Source: F23-D06 sp947167635
GTDB lineage: Bacteria > Bacteroidota > Bacteroidia > Bacteroidales > WCHB1-69
Direction of reading: 5' to 3'
Assembly: GCA_947167635.1 (NCBI GenBank)
Contig: CAMVIT010000008.1
Coordinates: 1-64,000, forward strand
Length of the DNA stretch: 64,000 bases
The translations under genes were made by a program, and so were the position numbers. Under the pieces are notes generated by a model. The model saw nothing but the letters and a program-made list of their open reading frames with translations. It did no database searches and was not told the origin of the DNA. Position 1 is the stretch's first letter. Every line of letters begins with the position of its first letter. Positions 45,362-54,406 of this stretch are shown here, in pieces.

Positions 45362-45465
45362 AGCTTTTTCTTGTTGTGAATGAATTTGTTGTGATTTTTA
45401 CAGGATAAATCATGTCCCAGATTGGAAATGATTGGGTGCTTGACGGCCGTATGTACGCGTCATTT

Positions 45466-45891
45466 TTAATAGGATGCTCTCGAATTCATGTGAATCTCCC
45501 AATGGTTGCCTTCAGGATCGGTGTAGTCATAGATGAGCTCTCGCTTTGTCAATTTCTGAAGGTTTGCCAAATAGGTGTAATGGTAACCTAAAAGCGTGAA
45601 GTTCATTTCTATGGACTTGTTCCTGTTGCGTAAAATCCAGTACCCACTTGTGGATTCGCGGATTTGTCCGTTGTAGGAGGTCATCACGCATAGCACGCAG
45701 TCGGCATAGATGTAGTAGAAGGTGCCGGGACGGTTGGCATAGTAATCCGTTTCTGTGATCTCTTCGCCATTCAGGTAGGTGTGTGTGATCTGCCATGGCT
45801 TGACAATGCGATATTCGGGCTCGTTGTAACACGAGGAGGCCAATAAGGAGGTGAAGCTCCAAAGGAGGATGACGATGAATTTGTGCGACAT
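45466..45891 (-). CDS. Putative lipoprotein of unknown function
   Basis: 141 residues. Hydrophobic N-terminus with a lipobox (LLASSCYNEPEY, cysteine near residue 21), then a small beta-rich domain (for example GTFYYIYADCVLCVMTSYNG). No family recognised. It lies alone between a GNAT gene and a sirtuin gene. Confidence 0.65.
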   Translation of the reverse strand: MSHKFIVILLWSFTSLLASSCYNEPEYRIVKPWQITHTYLNGEEITETDYYANRPGTFYYIYADCVLCVMTSYNGQIRESTSGYWILRNRNKSIEMNFTLLGYHYTYLANLQKLTKRELIYDYTDPEGNHWEIHMNSRASY

Positions 45892-45967
45892 CTTTGCGGA
45901 TTATAAGATTGGTTGAAAATGCGGTTTTACAATCGTGGGTGAAACAGGAGATGGAATAAGATGAATC

Positions 45968-46651
45968 TTATTCAGTGAGGGTTTTGAACAATTTCCTCAT
46001 ACCGGCGGTGGCCACGTCCTTGATGAAGTGGACGTGTCGGCTGATGGGCTGCACGTCTTTGGGGTCAATGACGTAGATGGGCGTGTTGGATGGGGCGTAG
46101 TAGAGCAGCCCGGCGGCGGGATAGACGTTGAGCGAGGTGCCGATGATGATGAGGATGTCGGCTTGTTCAACAGCCTTGACGGCCTTGTCCATCATGGGGA
46201 CGGCCTCGCCGAACCAGACTATGAAGGGGCGCATCCGGGCCCCATCGGGGGTGCGCTCGTCGTTGCCCACGGCGCGGTAGCCGATATCCTGTACAAAGCG
46301 CTTGCCGTTCTCGCTGCACACCTTGGTGGCCTCGCCGTGCAGGTGGATGATGTGGTGGGAGCCTCCCCGCTCGTGCAGGTCGTCGATGTTCTGGGTCACC
46401 ACGGTTACATCGTAGTGCTTTTCCAGTTCGGCCACGAGCTTGTGGGCCTCGTTGGGCTGCGCCTTCTCCAGCTGGGCGCGTCGCTCGTTGTAGAATTTCG
46501 TCATCAGGTCGGGGTTGCGGTACCAGCCGTCGATGCTGGCCACGTCCTCGACATTATAGTTCTCCCAAAGTCCGTCGCTGTCACGGAAGGTGCTGATGCC
46601 ACTCTCGGCGCTGATGCCGGCACCTGAAAGGACGACAAGTTTCTTTTTCAT
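45968..46651 (-). CDS. Sir2 family NAD-dependent protein deacylase, lacking the zinc cysteines
   Basis: 227 residues. NAD-binding motifs are intact: VLSGAGISAESGISTFRD near the start, VTQNIDDLHERGG, catalytic histidine in IHLHGEA, and IIIGTSLNVYPAAGLLYYAP. Between HLHG and RPFIVWFGE, where most sirtuins carry two CxxC zinc pairs, only one cysteine is present (TKVCSENGKRF). So it should not bind zinc, like some compact bacterial sirtuins. Likely removes acyl groups from lysine residues. Confidence 0.87.
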   Translation of the reverse strand: MKKKLVVLSGAGISAESGISTFRDSDGLWENYNVEDVASIDGWYRNPDLMTKFYNERRAQLEKAQPNEAHKLVAELEKHYDVTVVTQNIDDLHERGGSHHIIHLHGEATKVCSENGKRFVQDIGYRAVGNDERTPDGARMRPFIVWFGEAVPMMDKAVKAVEQADILIIIGTSLNVYPAAGLLYYAPSNTPIYVIDPKDVQPISRHVHFIKDVATAGMRKLFKTLTE

Positions 46652-46713
46652 ATTGTTTTTTTTAAAATCTATTCTCCGTTAATCTCCCCACGGCGGTTGC
46701 GCCTTGTGTGGGG

Positions 46714-46760
46714 CCACCAAGCTCTTGCCCCTACGGGGCTGCTAAAGGTAATTCTCAACT
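46714..46760 (+). repeat. Dispersed intergenic hairpin repeat, copy 3
   Basis: CCACCAAGCTCTTGCCCC, loop, then GGGGCTGCTAAAGGTAATTCT. It matches the copies at 22508 and 37444 and overlaps the last codons of the 6-phosphofructokinase gene. Confidence 0.6.
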
Positions 46761-47867
46761 CTCTTCGTCTCCAAAGCAAATCCCCACGCCTTTGGCCGCG
46801 TGTACGAGGAAGTCCTTGTCGGGCTGCACCAAGTGCGGGCTGCGCACGGCCTCCTCGATGGGCACATAGGAGATGTCGTTGTTGCGATAGACCACGAGGT
46901 TGCCGTATAGGTGCTCCTTGACGAGCTCGAAGGCCTTGACGCCGAACTGGGTGGCCAGGATGCGGTCGTAGGCCACAGGGGTGCCGCCGCGCTGCAGGTG
47001 GCCGAGCACTGTGACACGGATGTCGTGTTCCACGCCGCAGTCAAGGAGCTCATGCCGAAGCACGTCACCCACGCCGCCAAGCTTGATGTGCGGGTCGCCG
47101 GCCGCGGTGGGGGCACTGCCGGTTACCTTGCCGTCGGCTTTCTTGGCGCCTTCGGCGATGACGATGTTGCAGAAGCCCATCCCGTTCTTGTAGCGGGTCT
47201 CTATTTTCTGGGCGATGATTCTGGGGTCGTAGGGGATTTCGGGGATGATGCAGACCTCGGCGCCGCCGGCCAGGGCGGTGTGCAAGGCAATCCATCCCGC
47301 ATCGCGTCCCATGACTTCCATGATGAAGACGCGGTTGTGGCTCTCAGCGGTGGTCACCAGCTTGTCGAAGGCCTCCGTGGCGATCTGCACGGCCGTCTGG
47401 AAGCCAAAGGTGAAGTCGGTGCTCGACAAGTCGTTGTCAATGGTCTTGGGCACGCCCACGACGTTGAGCCCCATCTCTGCCAATTGCAGGGAAATGCGTT
47501 GCGAACCGTCGCCGCCGATGTTGACGATGGCCTCGATGCCTAATTGTTCCAAGCGCTCCTTCATCAGCCGGGAGCGGTCTTCTATCACCCACGAGCCGTC
47601 GGGTTGGTGCACAGGAAAGTGGAAGGGACCGCCCTTGTTGGTGGTCTTGATGATGGTGCCGCCCTTGACGTGCAGGCCGGAAACCATCTCTTCGGTGAGC
47701 TCCACAATCTCAATGTCGTCTTTCAGAATGCCGTTGAAGGACTCGATGCAACCATAGATTTTCCAATCTTCGTCATCGAGGTGTGCGCGTTTGACAAGGC
47801 CGCGAATCACGGCGTTCAGTCCGGGGCAGTCGCCACCGCCCGTGGCTATCAATATTTTGTGTGTCAT
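46755..47867 (-). CDS. pfkA: 6-phosphofructokinase
   Basis: 370 residues from ATG 47867. A longer frame reaches 48254 but runs through the mnmE gene in another frame and across the pfk promoter, so it is rejected. Phosphorylates fructose 6-phosphate in glycolysis. GGGDCPGLNAVIRGLV at residues 10-25 and VNIGGDGSQR near 115-124 hold the nucleotide-binding glycines. PKTIDNDL near 140 and MGRDAGW near 186 bind the sugar phosphate. The glycine in GGDGS points to ATP, while the lysine in PKTIDND is shared with pyrophosphate-dependent and group III enzymes. With pgi 4 kb away the window supplies two upper-glycolysis enzymes. Confidence 0.9.
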   Translation of the reverse strand: MTHKILIATGGGDCPGLNAVIRGLVKRAHLDDEDWKIYGCIESFNGILKDDIEIVELTEEMVSGLHVKGGTIIKTTNKGGPFHFPVHQPDGSWVIEDRSRLMKERLEQLGIEAIVNIGGDGSQRISLQLAEMGLNVVGVPKTIDNDLSSTDFTFGFQTAVQIATEAFDKLVTTAESHNRVFIMEVMGRDAGWIALHTALAGGAEVCIIPEIPYDPRIIAQKIETRYKNGMGFCNIVIAEGAKKADGKVTGSAPTAAGDPHIKLGGVGDVLRHELLDCGVEHDIRVTVLGHLQRGGTPVAYDRILATQFGVKAFELVKEHLYGNLVVYRNNDISYVPIEEAVRSPHLVQPDKDFLVHAAKGVGICFGDEES

Positions 47868-47888
47868 TATCTGTTTTTTTTGGGAAAG

Positions 47889-47896
47889 CAAAAGTA
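47889..47896 (-). promoter_or_regulatory. -7 box for the phosphofructokinase gene
   Basis: TACTTTTG on the minus strand, 21 bases before ATG 47867. It lies between the mnmE stop and pfk. Confidence 0.6.
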
Positions 47897-47932
47897 CAAA
47901 AAATAACGATTGATTCCGGCTTTTCGAACGAC

Positions 47933-49303
47933 TTATTTGCCGATGCAGAATTTTGAAAAGACATGGTCGAGCAGGTCGTCGGAGGAGATGGCGCCAGTAA
48001 GCAGCCCTATGTCGTGCAGGGCGGCGCGCACCTCCTCGGCCACAAGGTCCGTGGGGAGCTGCGTTTCCAACCCCTCTTGGATGCGCCCGATAGCGGTCTC
48101 GATGTCGCACAGAAGGGCATAGTGGCGTTCGTTGGTCAGCAGTGACAAGTCTTGTATGTGGTGTCTCTTTACATAGTCGGCGAGTCGTTCCTCGATGTCT
48201 CCGAGGTTTACACGCCGCTTGGCAGAGACGAAGAGTGTGCCCATATCGTGCCACTCTTTGTAGTCGGTGGGCAGCGCTTCGAGCTCGTCGATCTTGTTGG
48301 CGACAATGACAAGCTCTTTGTCCTGGAGACTTGCATTTTCGCTGAATTCCCGCATTTCGGCGCGTGCGGCGTCAAGGGTGGTGTTGGAGGCATCCACGAG
48401 ATAAAGCACGACGGTGGCTTGCTCGACAGCTCGGCGCGTGCGCTCGATGCCGATGTTTTCGATGGTGTCCTCGGATTGCCGAAGGCCGGCGGTGTCGATG
48501 AAACGGAACAGTGTGCCGTCGATGGTGAAGGTCTCCTCCACAGTGTCGCGGGTGGTGCCGGGGATGGGGGAGACGATGGCTCTGTCCTGTTGCAAGATGG
48601 CGTTGAGCAGTGTTGATTTCCCTACGTTGGGCCGTCCCACGATGGCGACCGGGATGCCTCTTTTGAGCACGTTCCCTAATTTGAAGGATCGTATCAGACG
48701 CGACACTTCCTCGCTGATTTCGTCCAGGAGCGCCTTCAGTTCACTGCGGTCGGCAAATTCCAGGTCCTCTTCGCTGAAATCGAGTTCCAGTTCCAACAAC
48801 GAGGCAATATGCACGAAACGCTCCCGGAGCTGGCGCATGCGGTTGGAAAATTCGCCTCGCAGTTGATGGATGGCCAGTCTGTGGGTGGTCTCCGATTGCG
48901 ATTCGATCAGGTCGGCGACAGCCTCCGCCTGCGGGAGGTCGAGTTTGCCGTTGAGAAAAGCGCGCTGGGTGAATTCCCCCGGTTCGGCTAAACGACAACC
49001 TTTTTCTACAAGTAATTCAACGATGTGTTTTTGAATGAAGATAGAGCCGTGGCAGGAGATCTCCACCATGTCTTCGCCCGTGTATGATTTGGGCGCGGCA
49101 AATTTGGTGACCACCACTTGGTCGAGCAGCTGCCCGTTGTCAAAGAGCTGTGCGAAACGGGCGTTTTGAGGCGGCAAGGCGAGCAAGTCCAATTGGGGGA
49201 ATAACTGTGCCGCGATGGGAAAAGAATCCGTGCCCGAAGTGCGGACAATGGCAATGGCCCCGATGCCGGGAGGCGTGGAAATGGCGCAGATGGTCTCTTT
49301 CAT
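47933..49303 (-). CDS. mnmE: tRNA modification GTPase MnmE
   Basis: 456 residues from ATG 49303 (MKETICAISTPPGIGAIAIV); the frame is open further upstream to 49375 but runs into the promoter. With MnmG it installs the carboxymethylaminomethyl group at wobble uridine of some tRNAs. N-terminal folate-binding domain, then the G domain with GRPNVGKSTLLNAI, IPGTTRD, DTAGLRQSED and NKIDE, and the C-terminal FCIGK whose cysteine is needed for the modification. Length and ends match the family. Confidence 0.94.
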   Translation of the reverse strand: MKETICAISTPPGIGAIAIVRTSGTDSFPIAAQLFPQLDLLALPPQNARFAQLFDNGQLLDQVVVTKFAAPKSYTGEDMVEISCHGSIFIQKHIVELLVEKGCRLAEPGEFTQRAFLNGKLDLPQAEAVADLIESQSETTHRLAIHQLRGEFSNRMRQLRERFVHIASLLELELDFSEEDLEFADRSELKALLDEISEEVSRLIRSFKLGNVLKRGIPVAIVGRPNVGKSTLLNAILQQDRAIVSPIPGTTRDTVEETFTIDGTLFRFIDTAGLRQSEDTIENIGIERTRRAVEQATVVLYLVDASNTTLDAARAEMREFSENASLQDKELVIVANKIDELEALPTDYKEWHDMGTLFVSAKRRVNLGDIEERLADYVKRHHIQDLSLLTNERHYALLCDIETAIGRIQEGLETQLPTDLVAEEVRAALHDIGLLTGAISSDDLLDHVFSKFCIGK

Positions 49304-49322
49304 AGCATGGAATTTTGGACGG

Positions 49323-49330
49323 CAAACATA
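49323..49330 (-). promoter_or_regulatory. -7 box for mnmE
   Basis: TATGTTTG on the minus strand, 19 bases before ATG 49303. It directly follows the terminator of the upstream gene. Confidence 0.55.
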
Positions 49331-49333
49331 CAA

Positions 49334-49361
49334 AAAAAGCAGCGGCAATCCGCTGCTTTTT
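49334..49361 (-). terminator. Rho-independent terminator after the small lipoprotein gene
   Basis: A perfect 12-bp stem (AAAAAGCAGCGG with CCGCTGCTTTTT) and 4-base loop, with a further T-run on the minus strand. Confidence 0.85.
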
Positions 49362-49388
49362 GCATTTATTTTCAAGATGACTCACAGA

Positions 49389-49799
49389 TTATTCTGTCAC
49401 GTTGTCAACCTCATCGGTGGAAGCGAAGTCTCCATCTTCATCGATGTAGAATTTCGTCTTTTCCAGCAGAGAGTTGTCTTTCCTGTACAGGCAGTAGTAG
49501 AAATAGTCGTTGGCGCCCATGTGAGCTTTGATTTCGTCGCCGTGGGCCAGGATGGCGAGCTTGGACTCGACATATTTGGTCTCGGCCTTCACATCGGTAT
49601 AACCTTCATCGTTGCCGGTGAAGGTGTACTCACCGTTCCAGTACAGGTTGATGGTGCCCAAAACAGCCTTTGCGGCAATGACATCGTCATTGTTGGCGAA
49701 CTCGAAGTTGGTGGTCGTGTAGTAGGAGTGTTGGTCTCTGTTACAGCTGGTGAAAATCATGGTGCAACAAACAATTGCAAATAAAGCGATCTTTTTCAT
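49389..49799 (-). CDS. Putative small lipoprotein of unknown function
   Basis: 136 residues. Lipoprotein signal peptide with lipobox (MIFTSCNRDQ, cysteine near residue 19), then an acidic, aromatic-rich domain containing NDYFYYCLYRKDNSLLEKTK and a C-terminus rich in acidic residues. No family recognised. It has its own terminator at 49334-49361, and the kbl gene lies upstream in the same direction (75 bases). Confidence 0.7.
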   Translation of the reverse strand: MKKIALFAIVCCTMIFTSCNRDQHSYYTTTNFEFANNDDVIAAKAVLGTINLYWNGEYTFTGNDEGYTDVKAETKYVESKLAILAHGDEIKAHMGANDYFYYCLYRKDNSLLEKTKFYIDEDGDFASTDEVDNVTE

Positions 49800-49873
49800 T
49801 TTTAGTTGGGTTTAGTTAATAATAATGTGGTGTGGTATAAACGATTGCAATGTAAAATAGTATCGTTGTCTTG

Positions 49874-51064
49874 TTATTTTATCACGCCGAGTTCCTTTCC
49901 GATCTTGGTGAAGGCTGCGATGCACTTGTCAAGATGCTCGGGCTCGTGGGCGGCGGAGATTTGGACGCGGATACGGGCCTGGTCTTTCGGAACCACAGGG
50001 TAGTAGAATCCGGTCACATAGATGCCTTCCTCCTGCAGCTTGGCGGCCATCACTTGGGAGAGTTTTGCGTCATAGAGCATGACGGCGCAGATGGCGGACT
50101 CTGTGGGCTTGATGTCGAAGCCGGCGGCTTTCATCTTGGCCACGAAATAGTCGGTGTTGCTGTGCAGCTTGTCTTGCAGCTCGTTGGTCTCCGACATAAT
50201 ATCGACCATCTTGCAGCCGGCAGCGGCCACCATGGGAGGAATGGAGTTGGAGAAGAGGTACGGGCGGGAGCGTTGACGCAGCATGTCGATGATTTCCTTC
50301 TTGCCGGTGGTGAAACCGCCGATGGCGCCGCCGAAAGCTTTGCCGAGGGTGCCGGTGAGGATTTCGATTTTGCCACGGAGGTTGTAGCGCTCGGTCACGC
50401 CGCGGCCGGTCTGGCCGACCACGCCTGCGGAGTGGCTTTCGTCAACCATGACCATGGCGTCGTATTTCTGAGCCAATTCATAGATCTTGTCAAGCGGGCA
50501 GACATTGCCGTCCATGGAGAATACGCCGTCGGTGACGATGATGCGGAAACGCTGTGCCTGAGCTGCTTTGAGCTGTTCCTCAAGGTCTGCCATGTCAGCA
50601 TTCTTGTAACGATAACGCACGGCCTTGCAGAGACGCACGCCGTCGATGATGGAGGCGTGGTTGAGGGCATCGGAAATGATGGCGTCTTGATCGGTGAGCA
50701 GAGGCTCGAAGACACCTCCGTTGGCATCGAAGCAGGCGGCGTAGAGGATGGTGTCCTCTGTGCCGAAAAAGTCGGCGATCTTCTTCTCCAAGGCCTTGTG
50801 CAGGTCGGAACAGCCGCAGATGAAACGCACGGAGGCCATGCCGTAGCCGTGGGTGTCAAGAGCTTCCTTGGCGGCAGCGATCAGCTTGGGGTTGTTGGCC
50901 AAACCGAGATAGTTGTTGGCGCAGAAGTTCAGCACATGGCTGCCGTCTTGCAGCACGATTTCGCCGCTTTGCGGGGAGACGATGATGCGTTCGTTTTTGT
51001 ACAGGCCGGCTTCCTTGATGTCGGCTAATTCTTTCTGAAGATGTTGTTGGAAATTGGTGTACAT
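49874..51064 (-). CDS. kbl: Glycine C-acetyltransferase (2-amino-3-ketobutyrate CoA ligase)
   Basis: A 396-residue pyridoxal-phosphate enzyme of the alpha-oxoamine synthase family. It splits 2-amino-3-ketobutyrate with CoA into glycine and acetyl-CoA, the second step of threonine catabolism. Family pattern: NFCANNYLGLANNPKLI near residue 45, VDESHSAGVVGQTGRGV near 205, and the lysine that binds the cofactor in TGTLGKAFGGAIGGF near 240. Threonine dehydrogenase is not adjacent. The promoter lies at 51133-51140, only 27 bases from the end of the defence island. Confidence 0.92.
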   Translation of the reverse strand: MYTNFQQHLQKELADIKEAGLYKNERIIVSPQSGEIVLQDGSHVLNFCANNYLGLANNPKLIAAAKEALDTHGYGMASVRFICGCSDLHKALEKKIADFFGTEDTILYAACFDANGGVFEPLLTDQDAIISDALNHASIIDGVRLCKAVRYRYKNADMADLEEQLKAAQAQRFRIIVTDGVFSMDGNVCPLDKIYELAQKYDAMVMVDESHSAGVVGQTGRGVTERYNLRGKIEILTGTLGKAFGGAIGGFTTGKKEIIDMLRQRSRPYLFSNSIPPMVAAAGCKMVDIMSETNELQDKLHSNTDYFVAKMKAAGFDIKPTESAICAVMLYDAKLSQVMAAKLQEEGIYVTGFYYPVVPKDQARIRVQISAAHEPEHLDKCIAAFTKIGKELGVIK

Positions 51065-51132
51065 GATTATTGTGGGTTAATTTATTTAGTTGCTGGCGAT
51101 TGGTTGTTGGCTTTTGGTTTCAAAAGCGGATG

Positions 51133-51140
51133 CAAAAGTA
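51133..51140 (-). promoter_or_regulatory. -7 box for kbl
   Basis: TACTTTTG on the minus strand, about 70 bases before the ATG at 51064. No terminator was seen between the hsdR stop at 51167 and this promoter. Confidence 0.55.
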
Positions 51141-51166
51141 CAAATTTTTTCCGAAATCCGCTCAAC

Positions 51167-54100
51167 CTACTTCTTTTTCCCATATTCCACACTTTCTTCC
51201 GCCGCCATTCCCAACATCTGTTCCTCATCCTGTTGAGGATAAAACTTATAAACGTGCTGTTCCAGCGTGGAATCCTCCTCGTCATCGACGGAATTGTATT
51301 TCTTGAAGTTCTCGGCCTGCTCGAAAATCTCCTTGAACACATCGTCTTGGGGCACTGGTGGGTATCCGTGTTTTGCCAAGATGAGAATCAAATCCATCTG
51401 CAGCTCCGCCTTGATGTCGGAACGGTTGGCCCAGTCGGTGTATTTTGACTTGTCATCGACCATCTTCTTCACGTCTGCTGACAGTGTCAGGAGTTTGTCT
51501 TCGGGATATTCAAAGCCGAACTTGTGGGCGATCTCTTTCAGGATGTCGTAAAAGGCTTTCTCTTCGTAAGTTATTCCCAACTCCTTGAACGATTTCTTTT
51601 CCTTGTTGACCTCTTTCAGTAATTCCGCCATCTGCTTGGCCACTTCATCCAACACTTCCTGTGCGAAGATTGCGTTGTCGCTCCTGTCGTTATATCGCGT
51701 TACCAAGGCGTTTAGCCGTTTGGTAAAATCAACGCCTTTGATTTTGTTTACCTTTTTGAAATCGTTAATGACGGTGCGCAGCAGCTTCTCCATCAGCTTC
51801 ACTTTCGTGTTGGGCAGTTCCAACTTCTCCAGTCGTGCCATATACTCCACACTCAGCAGATCGAGGTCTTTAGTGTTGGCGTTCACTTGGGCCACCTCCT
51901 CCACACCTTCCGATTGCAACGCCTGTTGCAGCATTTCGCTTACCTTACGGTTCATCTGGGTTACATCGGGCGCGTTGCCTTTGGTCAGCTTGTAGATGAT
52001 GGAGCGCACGGCCGTGAAAAAGTGGACGTCTTCGCGGTCTTTCTCCGTGATGTCGTCGTGGTTCGAACAGATGTTGAAGGCCGACTTCAGCTTCTTTACA
52101 TGCCCCATAAAGAGGTTCTGGGTCTTTTCGGTGGTTTGGACAAATTCAGCCGCCCTGTTCAGACAACCCAACTGCTCTAATGGGGTTCCTGTGGTGAATT
52201 TCGAGTAGTCAAACGGTGCGAACATCCGACGCAGTATGTCCAATTCGTCCTTCACTAAGGTCAGCGACTTGTCAATGGTTTCCACATTCTCGCCCAAATC
52301 ACCGCCGCCGGCATATTGTTTCAGCGCGTTGTTCAAATTGCGCTTGATGCCCAGATAGTCCACTACCAACCCCTTGTCCTTGCCCTCATACACGCGGTTC
52401 ACGCGCGAGATGGTCTGGATGAGCGTATGTTTCTGGAGCGGCTTGTCAATGTACATTGTGTCGAGACAGGGCACATCGAATCCGGTAATCCACATATCCA
52501 CCACGATGGCAATCTTGAATTCCGATTCCGGATCCTTGAACTTCACATCCAGCATTTTCCGGTCATCGTCCGAGCCGAGCAGTTCGTACAGTTTCGGCTC
52601 GTCGTCTTTCGTGCGGGTCATTACCATCTTGATGCGCTCAGACTCCCATTCGGGACGCAGGGCGATGATTTGTTTGTAAAGGTCGTAGGCAATGAGACGG
52701 TTAGAGCAGACAAACATTGCTTTGCCGCACACGGTACTGCCTTCCTTGATACGTTTCTCGTAATGGGCTACAAAATCTTTCGCAACAGCGGCCAAGCGAT
52801 GGGGATCACCCAAAATTTTGTTCATCTGCGCGACCGCCTTTTTGCTTTCCTCGATTTGGTATTCGTTGGCACCTTCTTCGGCACATTTGTTATAGTAGTT
52901 CTCAATCTCCTGCAACTGTTGGTTGTCGGCGAACACCTTGGCTGCGCGTCCCTCATAAACAATACGTCGGGTGATGCCGTCGGCCACAGATTCTGTCATA
53001 GAGTATGAATCGACCACCTCGCCGAAGACATCGATGGTGCTGTCAATCGGAGTGCCGGTAAAGCCCACGTAAGTGGCGTTGGGCAGCGAGTCGTGCAGAT
53101 ACTTGGCAAAACCGAAGCTGCGTCTCACGCCCTGGTTCGTAATCTTCACCTGCTGGTCCACGTTGGCCTGCGAGCGATGGGCTTCATCCGAGATGCAGAT
53201 AATGTTGGCACGATCGGATAGCATATCCGTGTCTTCGCTGAACTTCTGAATCGTGGTAAGAAATACACCGCCGCTCTTCCTGCCTCTAAGCCTTTCGCCC
53301 AGCTCCTTGCGGGTTTCCACATTGACAACCGTCTCGTCACCGATAAACTGCTTGGCATTGAGGAAGAGACTTGACAGTTGGTCATCGAGGTCTGTGCGGT
53401 CGGTGATCAGCACGATGGTGGGGGATGCCAAATGGCGGCTGCGCATCAGCACGCGGGTGAGGAAGAGCATTGTCAGACTCTTGCCACAGCCGGTGGCGCC
53501 GAAGTAGGTGCCACCCTTGCCGTCGCCTAACAGGTTGATATGCGAATGTTCCAGGATGTTGTCGTAGAGCCGGTGGGTGGCGAAAAATTGTGGATAACGG
53601 CACACAATCTTCCTCTCGCTCTTGGAATGGTCGGGGAAGAAGACGAAGTTTTTCATCACACCCAACAGCCGGTCTTTACGGAACAGTCCCTGCATCATCG
53701 TATGCAGCGAGCTGATGCCATCGCCGGCCTTGTCGGTGCGTTCCACTTTGCGCCAGGCGTAGAAAAAGTCATAGTCGGCGAAGAGCGAACCGTACTTGTT
53801 GTTCACCCCATCACTGATCACCACAAAGGCGTTGTATCGGAACAGATTAGGAATATCGCGATGATAGCGTACGGTCAGTTGGGTGAAGGCATTCATTATG
53901 GTGGCATCCTCTTTCACGGCGCTCTTGAACTCCAGCACCACTACAGGCAGACCGTTCACATAAACGATAGCATCGGGAATGCGTTTTTCCGAGCCTTTGA
54001 TTTCCAGTTGGTTGACGACCTTGTAGATATTGCAACCCGTAGAGACACCACATTGTGACGTCTCTAACGGAGAGAAGTCGATTACCTCGACAAACAGGTC

Positions 54101-54403
54101 CGGCAGAGAGGCATCCTCGCGCTTGATGGTGAAGCCCTCGGTCATCAGCCTATAAGTCAAGGCATTCTGTTCATAGAGCGGCGCACCGTTGTCGGCGGTC
54201 AGCTTGGCAATCACCCGCTCTACTTCCAAGGGGGTGATGCCATCCTCGCGGTAACGGTTGTTCAGATACAGTCTCAGGTCATCCAACAGCAGCACCTCCG
54301 ACAGTTCCTTATGCACTGTCTCGCCATCCTGATATACATAGCCCTGTCGTTCAAACAGTTCCATTATGGCCATTTCGAGGCTGTGTTCGTTGAAAAGCAA
54401 CAT
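51167..54403 (-). CDS. hsdR: Type I restriction enzyme HsdR (nuclease and translocase subunit)
   Basis: 1078 residues. N-terminal PD-(D/E)xK nuclease: D144 (IPDAIVYVNG), E158 and K160 (VVVLEFKSAV). The helicase/translocase part has Walker A GATGCGKS at 302-309, SDEAHRSQ at 405-412, VGFTGTP at 446-452 and the RecA2 motif QTISRVNRVYEG. The rest is the helical C-terminal region. In type I systems HsdR cuts unmodified DNA with HsdM and HsdS, but neither is in the window. It is last in the minus-strand run and follows rhuM by 3 bases. Confidence 0.93.
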   Translation of the reverse strand: MLLFNEHSLEMAIMELFERQGYVYQDGETVHKELSEVLLLDDLRLYLNNRYREDGITPLEVERVIAKLTADNGAPLYEQNALTYRLMTEGFTIKREDASLPDLFVEVIDFSPLETSQCGVSTGCNIYKVVNQLEIKGSEKRIPDAIVYVNGLPVVVLEFKSAVKEDATIMNAFTQLTVRYHRDIPNLFRYNAFVVISDGVNNKYGSLFADYDFFYAWRKVERTDKAGDGISSLHTMMQGLFRKDRLLGVMKNFVFFPDHSKSERKIVCRYPQFFATHRLYDNILEHSHINLLGDGKGGTYFGATGCGKSLTMLFLTRVLMRSRHLASPTIVLITDRTDLDDQLSSLFLNAKQFIGDETVVNVETRKELGERLRGRKSGGVFLTTIQKFSEDTDMLSDRANIICISDEAHRSQANVDQQVKITNQGVRRSFGFAKYLHDSLPNATYVGFTGTPIDSTIDVFGEVVDSYSMTESVADGITRRIVYEGRAAKVFADNQQLQEIENYYNKCAEEGANEYQIEESKKAVAQMNKILGDPHRLAAVAKDFVAHYEKRIKEGSTVCGKAMFVCSNRLIAYDLYKQIIALRPEWESERIKMVMTRTKDDEPKLYELLGSDDDRKMLDVKFKDPESEFKIAIVVDMWITGFDVPCLDTMYIDKPLQKHTLIQTISRVNRVYEGKDKGLVVDYLGIKRNLNNALKQYAGGGDLGENVETIDKSLTLVKDELDILRRMFAPFDYSKFTTGTPLEQLGCLNRAAEFVQTTEKTQNLFMGHVKKLKSAFNICSNHDDITEKDREDVHFFTAVRSIIYKLTKGNAPDVTQMNRKVSEMLQQALQSEGVEEVAQVNANTKDLDLLSVEYMARLEKLELPNTKVKLMEKLLRTVINDFKKVNKIKGVDFTKRLNALVTRYNDRSDNAIFAQEVLDEVAKQMAELLKEVNKEKKSFKELGITYEEKAFYDILKEIAHKFGFEYPEDKLLTLSADVKKMVDDKSKYTDWANRSDIKAELQMDLILILAKHGYPPVPQDDVFKEIFEQAENFKKYNSVDDEEDSTLEQHVYKFYPQQDEEQMLGMAAEESVEYGKKK

Positions 54404-54406
54404 CTG

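Noticed and set aside
47868..48254. N-terminal extension of the phosphofructokinase frame (129 extra codons)
   Set aside because: It overlaps mnmE in another frame, is arginine-rich, and includes the pfk -7 box at 47889-47896.
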